A DNA stretch of 10,299 nt from positions 1 through 10,299 of the forward strand of contig JBFYKG010000048.1 in NCBI GenBank assembly GCA_041311015.1, in the 5' to 3' direction. A program made the translations under genes and the position numbers. The first letter of the stretch is position 1. Each line of letters opens with the position of its first letter. The stretch comes from Fluviibacter sp041311015. Lineage in GTDB: Bacteria; Pseudomonadota; Gammaproteobacteria; Burkholderiales; Rhodocyclaceae. The notes beneath the pieces are model-generated. The model was given only the letters and a program-made list of their open reading frames with translations, was not told the origin of the DNA and ran no database searches. Positions 6,791 to 10,299 of the stretch are shown here, one piece after another.

Positions 6791-8020
6791 TTAGGCCTCA
6801 ACCACCCGGCTAGCCGGGAACACGGCTTCAAAGGTACTGCCAACACCCTCCTGGCTTTGAATCCGAAGCTGGCCCTGGTGCCGCTCGAGGGCGTGCTTGA
6901 CGATTGCCAGCCCCAGCCCGGTGCCGCCGCTGTCTCGAGAACGGCTCTGATCCACCCGATAGAAACGTTCCGACAGCCTGGGCAGATGAATGGCAGGAAT
7001 GCCGATTCCGGTATCAGTGACTGAGAACCTTGCCTCGTTGGCGTCGAGGTCAAAGCGCACCCCGATATCACCGCCATCAGGCGTGTAGATCACTGCGTTG
7101 TTGATCAGATTGCCAAAGATGCTGCGCAGAGCGCTCGCCGATCCGCGAACGACCAGATTCTCCGGGCAGGTGATGCTGATCTGGTGCTTGTTATTGGATA
7201 AGGCCTCAGCCGATTGCACCAGTTCATCAATCATGGGGCGGACATGCACACGGGTCTCATCAACCAGCATCGCCCGGGCTTCCAGCGATGACAGTGTGAG
7301 CAGGTCCTGTACCAGACGGTTCATCTGCTGGGATTGGTTCATGGCCAGATCCAGATAGCGCTGTCGCTTCTCCGGGCTAAGGGTGTCATGATGTTGCTGC
7401 AGCGTTTCCAGAAAGCCGCTGATCACCGTCAATGGGGTTTTGAGTTCGTGGGAAACGTTCGCCACAAAGTCGCGCCGTACATTCTCAAGCTTTTCCAGTT
7501 GGGTTAGATCGCGCGCTGTGAGCAGTAAACGATCGTTGCCGTAACTGATCAGGCTGATCATGTAGCAGGCCTGGGTGCGGCGACTCGGGTGATAGATCAG
7601 GGGCTCGCTAAAGTCCTGACCAAGTAGGTACGAAACAAACTCAGGCTCGCGGATCAGTTGTTCAATCGGTGTTCCCTTATCCTGGGTTGGCACCAGATCG
7701 AGCATCGATACCGCCAGACTATTCATCCACAGAATCTGCCGGTGGCCATCCATGAATACCACGCCATCGGGCAGGGCCTCGAGTGCGCTCTGGAACTGTT
7801 CCAGTGCAGTTTCCAGTTGATTTTTTTCCTGCTGACGGGTCCGTACGCGACGGTTCATGCGGGAGACGAAGTCTCCCCAGATGCCGCTGGCATCGGGTAC
7901 GGGCGCATCAAGCGGCCCCGAGATCCATTCCAGCATGCGATTCAGGGTGCGACGGTCGCTATAAAGCCGTATAGCCATGACAACGATGACGACCAGTAGC
8001 AAACTTTCCAGAAACGTCAT
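6791..8020 (-). CDS. phoR: Phosphate regulon sensor histidine kinase PhoR
   Basis: PhoR autophosphorylates on histidine and passes the phosphate to PhoB when phosphate is scarce; with phosphate present it dephosphorylates PhoB through PhoU and Pst. In order: one hydrophobic segment at about 4-19, a charged linker, a PAS domain at about 70-170 (ALPDGVVFMDGHRQILWMN and the PhoR-typical REPEFVSYLLGQDFSEPL), the dimerisation H-box FVANVSHELKTPLTV with His191, then the ATPase domain with N-box NLINNAV (304-310), G1 DTGIGI (336-341), F-box ERFYRVD and G2 GGTGLGLA (365-372). At 409 residues it is shorter than E. coli PhoR (431), and only one membrane segment is present. The codon just upstream of the ATG is a TAA stop in frame, so the N-terminus cannot be longer. 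It follows phoB after 37 bases, with a weak Shine-Dalgarno. Confidence 0.96.
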   Translation of the reverse strand: MTFLESLLLVVIVVMAIRLYSDRRTLNRMLEWISGPLDAPVPDASGIWGDFVSRMNRRVRTRQQEKNQLETALEQFQSALEALPDGVVFMDGHRQILWMNSLAVSMLDLVPTQDKGTPIEQLIREPEFVSYLLGQDFSEPLIYHPSRRTQACYMISLISYGNDRLLLTARDLTQLEKLENVRRDFVANVSHELKTPLTVISGFLETLQQHHDTLSPEKRQRYLDLAMNQSQQMNRLVQDLLTLSSLEARAMLVDETRVHVRPMIDELVQSAEALSNNKHQISITCPENLVVRGSASALRSIFGNLINNAVIYTPDGGDIGVRFDLDANEARFSVTDTGIGIPAIHLPRLSERFYRVDQSRSRDSGGTGLGLAIVKHALERHQGQLRIQSQEGVGSTFEAVFPASRVVEA

Positions 8021-8051
8021 TTATTTAGTCCGGTCGCCGGCAAGGGCGCTT

Positions 8052-8066
8052 GCGACTCTAGGTCGC
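8052..8066. repeat. Hairpin around the phoB stop codon
   Basis: In the sense (minus) direction GCGAC (8066-8062) and GTCGC (8056-8052) form a perfect 5-bp stem. The loop is CTAGA, holding the TAG stop of phoB at 8060-8058. It lies just before the 37-base gap to phoR. The loop is identical to that of the hairpin at the pstB stop. No T-run follows, so it is not a terminator; function unknown. Confidence 0.4.
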
Positions 8067-8750
8067 GGTGGTGGAGAACCGATAACCGCTGCCACGCACA
8101 GTCTGAACGAGTGCATCGTGGCCCGATGCTTCAAGGATAGACCTTAAGCGACGAATATGCACGTCAACGGTACGCTCCTCAACAAAGACATGGTCTCCCC
8201 AGACCTTATCAAGGAGCTGGGAACGGCTATGGACCCGTTCCGGGTGCGTCATGAAAAAATGCAACAGGCGGAACTCGGTGGGCCCGATCGGGATGACTTG
8301 GTCATTGACGCTGACGCGATGTGTTACCGGGTCAAGCACCAGACCTTGCGCCTCAACCAGATCTTCAGTCAGTTGCGGTTTACGACGCCGAAGCACCGCT
8401 TTGATGCGTGCGATAAGTTCGCGGGGCGAGAAGGGTTTAACGATGTAGTCGTCGGCGCCCACCTCGAGCCCGGTAATGCGATCCTGTTCATCGGTGCGGG
8501 CCGTGAGCATGATGATTGGCACCTCGGTGGTGCGGGCATCTTCCCGAAGGCGGGCCGCAAACTGGGGGCCGGGGCGACCCGGCAGCATCCAGTCAAGCAG
8601 AATCAGGTCCGGCAGACTGGCCTTGATGAGGCTTTCGGCGGCTTCGGCCGACGGCGCCTGAGTCACACGGTGCCCGGCGCTTTCAAGATTGATTGCCAGC
8701 AATTCCCGAATCGACGGGTCGTCTTCTACGACGAGGATATTCGCGGCCAT
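8058..8750 (-). CDS. phoB: Phosphate regulon response regulator PhoB
   Basis: PhoB is the DNA-binding partner of PhoR and activates promoters bearing Pho boxes. The 230-residue protein equals E. coli PhoB (229) in length. The receiver domain (about 1-120) has the acidic pocket Glu9-Asp10-Asp11, phospho-acceptor Asp53 in LILLDWMLPG, Thr83 and Lys105 in DDYIVKPF. The C-terminal winged helix (about 130-227) contains the recognition helix RTVDVHIRRLR at 193-203 and ends with TVRGSGYRF. It begins nine bases after the phoU stop and lacks a strong Shine-Dalgarno, so it probably depends on translation from phoU. A likely target is its own operon promoter, through the candidate Pho box before phoU, besides pstS. 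Confidence 0.97.
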   Translation of the reverse strand: MAANILVVEDDPSIRELLAINLESAGHRVTQAPSAEAAESLIKASLPDLILLDWMLPGRPGPQFAARLREDARTTEVPIIMLTARTDEQDRITGLEVGADDYIVKPFSPRELIARIKAVLRRRKPQLTEDLVEAQGLVLDPVTHRVSVNDQVIPIGPTEFRLLHFFMTHPERVHSRSQLLDKVWGDHVFVEERTVDVHIRRLRSILEASGHDALVQTVRGSGYRFSTTAT

Positions 8751-8759
8751 AAAGGTGGC

Positions 8760-9476
8760 TTAGCTGTTTTGCTGAGATTGGCTAACGAGATGGCTGCGCA
8801 CTTCGTCCACGCTAATGTGGCGCACGTTGAGCCCGGCAGCGATATAGATGATGTTCTCGGAGACGGCGCGTGCGTGATCGGCGACCCGCTCAATGGCCTT
8901 GGCCATATTCATGATTTCAAGAGAGAGCGAGATCGTGCGCGGGTCTTCCATCATGAACGTGATGAGCTGACGGGTGATGCTGCGGTATTCGGCATCAACC
9001 AGATCATCAGCTTGCAGCACATCGGCAGCTGATAGGCTATCCATTCGGGCAAAAGCATCGAGCGATTTACGCAGCATATCCAGCGCGTCATCGGCCAGGT
9101 GACGCAGTTCTACGGTCGGGGTAAAGAGCGGATGCTTGTCATGCAGCGCCCGGGCGGCACGCGCAATCTTGACGGCTTTGTTACCGGCCTTTTCCAGTTC
9201 CAGCGCAGTTTTCTGAACACCAATAATGATCCGGAGGTCGATCGCGGTGGGTTGGCGCTTGGCAATGATCTGGTTACAGACCATATCGAGTTGGACTTCC
9301 GCTTCATCCAGGCGGATGTCGCCTTGCTCAACCGACGTTAGCAAATTGAGATCGCCTTCATAAAGCCCACGCATCGCCTGGCGCATCTGCTGCTCGACAA
9401 TGCCGCCCATCGTTAATACGCGGGACTTGAGGTCATTGAGCTCCAGATCAAACTGTTTGATGGTGTGTTCGGCCAT
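8760..9476 (-). CDS. phoU: Phosphate signalling protein PhoU
   Basis: PhoU is a cytoplasmic helical protein that links the Pst transporter to PhoR and keeps the Pho regulon off when phosphate is plentiful. The 238 residues form two similar three-helix halves (Pfam PhoU). Family landmarks include VLTMGGIVEQQMRQA at 20-34, IIAKRQPTAIDLR at 70-82, LDAFARMD and FMMEDPRTIS at 174-183. The metal-binding motif usually read as ERIGD is altered: in the first half it is EKAGN (95-99), so the last acidic residue is Asn99, and in the second half it is ERVAD (196-200), with Asp200 kept. A GGAG Shine-Dalgarno lies ten bases before the ATG. It is the first gene of a phoU-phoB-phoR operon, whereas in E. coli phoU is the last gene of the pst operon. 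Confidence 0.96.
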   Translation of the reverse strand: MAEHTIKQFDLELNDLKSRVLTMGGIVEQQMRQAMRGLYEGDLNLLTSVEQGDIRLDEAEVQLDMVCNQIIAKRQPTAIDLRIIIGVQKTALELEKAGNKAVKIARAARALHDKHPLFTPTVELRHLADDALDMLRKSLDAFARMDSLSAADVLQADDLVDAEYRSITRQLITFMMEDPRTISLSLEIMNMAKAIERVADHARAVSENIIYIAAGLNVRHISVDEVRSHLVSQSQQNS

Positions 9477-9514
9477 GATGGGTCGACTCCGCTGGCTAGA
9501 CTAAGAATGTGCCT

Positions 9515-9548
9515 AGTATGGGGTTCAAATGTGACAGAGATATTTCAT
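9515..9548 (-). promoter_or_regulatory. Candidate Pho box and -10 element of the phoU-phoB-phoR operon
   Basis: Read on the minus strand, half-sites ATGAAAT (9548-9542; 4 of 7) and CTGTCAC (9537-9531; a full match to CTGTCAY) are separated by 4 bases (ATCT). A -10 candidate CATACT (9520-9515; 4 of 6) follows after exactly 10 bases. This is the same 7-4-7-10 geometry as before pstS, but with one strong and one poor half-site. The predicted leader to phoU is about 30 bases. It implies PhoB feedback on its own operon. Confidence 0.5.
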
Positions 9549-9574
9549 TTTCTGTCGACCGAACGGGTTAATGC

Positions 9575-9889
9575 TTATTCGGTGGTGTACCCGTATTCCA
9601 CCGCCGTGCGGGTATGAAAGACCTTGAGCCCGGTTTCGCGGATCAGGCTGAACAGGTGTTCGCACTGGGCCTCGCTGAGCACCATCACCACGATCATGGG
9701 CTGTTCGGCCTGTTCGAAGAATCGTGCGGCATGCAGGCGGCCATCGCTGCCGAAGCCTTCGTCGCCGTGGATGACCGTTGCGCCGCGAATGCCAATCATC
9801 TGTGCCTTGTCGACCAGCCACTCGCTCACCGATTGCTCCTGGTGTTTGCGGTTCTGCAGGGTGTAGAAATTAACCTGATAGCCTTGCAT
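9575..9889 (-). CDS. DUF190 family protein, partner of the fluoride channel gene
   Basis: This 104-residue protein matches the DUF190 family (Pfam PF02641), small proteins with a ferredoxin-like fold resembling PII. The signature is present: QGYQVNFYTLQNRKHQEQSV, then IGIRGATVIHGDEGFGSDGRLHAA, EQPMIVVMVLSEAQ and a C-terminal VFHTRTAVEYG. No enzymatic residues are known for the family and its role is not established. It often neighbours fluC/crcB, so a part in fluoride or ion stress is an inference from context. The first in-frame ATG (9895) abuts the AAGGA ribosome site with no spacing. The ATG two codons later at 9889 has the correct six-base spacing, so I use it. AAGGA (9900-9896) overlaps the crcB stop, making the pair translationally linked. 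Confidence 0.85.
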   Translation of the reverse strand: MQGYQVNFYTLQNRKHQEQSVSEWLVDKAQMIGIRGATVIHGDEGFGSDGRLHAARFFEQAEQPMIVVMVLSEAQCEHLFSLIRETGLKVFHTRTAVEYGYTTE

Positions 9890-9895
9890 GATCAT

Positions 9896-9900
9896 TCCTT
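9896..9900 (-). promoter_or_regulatory. Ribosome binding site that fixes the DUF190 start
   Basis: AAGGA on the minus strand overlaps the TAA stop of crcB. It leaves zero bases to the ATG at 9895 but six bases to the ATG at 9889, so initiation at 9889 is favoured. Confidence 0.6.
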
Positions 9901-10282
9901 ATGCTTTGCGTAGGAGTTCCCAGGTCAAAAGCCCGGCAACGGTTGCGACCAGAGAACTGCTGACATGAATGGCAATGGATGTGGCGGCCCAACCGATGCG
10001 GCCAGCCTGGAGCAGGGTGACCACTTCGGCAGAAAAAGTGGAGAAAGTCGTTAAGCCCCCGCAAAACCCCGTAATGATCAGTAGCCGCCACTCGGGAGCG
10101 ATATCGCTGGCGTTGGCAAAGTAGGCGACAGCCACGCCGATGATGTAACCGCCGATGATATTGGCCACCAGGGTACCCGGCGGCAGGGTCGGAAAAACTT
10201 CATTCAATCGCAGCCCTAGCTGCCAGCGCAGCAAGGCACCCAGGGCCGAGCCCACGCTGATGGCAAGAACGGCGTTCATCAT
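9899..10282 (-). CDS. crcB: Fluoride ion channel FluC (CrcB)
   Basis: FluC proteins form dual-topology dimers in the inner membrane that let toxic fluoride leak out of the cell. The 127 residues equal the length of E. coli CrcB and align without gaps. Four hydrophobic helices lie at about 2-23, 36-58, 66-92 and 99-123. Key motifs are GALLRW with Arg19, GTLVANIIGGYIIG with the pore Asn41, and GFCGGLTTFSTFSAEV, holding the paired Phe80 and Phe83 that line the fluoride path. Two consecutive ATGs (10282 and 10279) could start it. I kept the first, though neither has a clear Shine-Dalgarno in the 17 bases available. Any fluoride riboswitch would lie beyond the window edge. It is followed after a few bases by the DUF190 gene. 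Confidence 0.95.
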   Translation of the reverse strand: MMNAVLAISVGSALGALLRWQLGLRLNEVFPTLPPGTLVANIIGGYIIGVAVAYFANASDIAPEWRLLIITGFCGGLTTFSTFSAEVVTLLQAGRIGWAATSIAIHVSSSLVATVAGLLTWELLRKA

Positions 10283-10299
10283 GGGGCGATTAGCCGGCA

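Noticed and set aside
8157..9032. Open frame of 291 codons on the plus strand across phoB and phoU
   Set aside because: It runs antisense to two well-supported genes and their junction, resembles no known protein, and is the kind of long shadow frame expected in GC-rich coding DNA.
10283..10299. Fluoride riboswitch before crcB
   Set aside because: Only 17 bases of upstream sequence are present, too few to judge.

Overview
The window looks like ordinary, compact chromosomal DNA of a gammaproteobacterium. The Pst, Pho, SelD, SelU and FluC proteins all resemble their Escherichia coli and Pseudomonas counterparts along their whole length. A sulfur-oxidising lineage such as Halothiobacillus is possible, but that is only a hunch. 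I see no insertion sequence, phage gene, CRISPR array, rRNA or tRNA. Nearly all the sequence is coding, and the longest gaps are about 130 bases.

Layout. (1) Positions 1-671, minus strand: the 5' two-thirds or so of a secreted protein of the MetA/phenol-degradation outer-membrane family, cut by the window edge. (2) Positions 802-2936, plus strand: selD and selU overlap by one base. Together they make selenophosphate and use it to put selenium into the wobble base of certain tRNAs. (3) Positions 3067-6775, plus strand: pstS-pstC-pstA-pstB, the complete high-affinity phosphate ABC transporter, behind a recognisable Pho box. (4) Positions 9476-6791, minus strand: phoU-phoB-phoR, which meets pstB tail to tail with only 15 bases between the stop codons. 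It has its own candidate Pho box of the same geometry. (5) Positions 10282-9575, minus strand: a fluC/crcB fluoride channel followed by a small DUF190 protein.

How the genes work together. PstS captures periplasmic phosphate, PstC and PstA form the membrane channel, and PstB drives it with ATP. PhoU links the transporter state to the kinase PhoR, which phosphorylates PhoB when phosphate is scarce. PhoB~P would then bind the two Pho boxes and raise both convergent operons. Unlike in E. coli, phoU sits at the head of the regulator operon rather than at the end of the pst operon.

I did not find a clearly new system. The points most worth a second look are: the degenerate metal-binding motif in the first half of PhoU; a PhoR with one membrane segment instead of two; two short hairpins that both hold a TAG stop codon in an identical CTAGA loop (ends of pstB and phoB); the matched Pho-box geometry on the two convergent operons; and the selD-selU pair with no selA or selB nearby.
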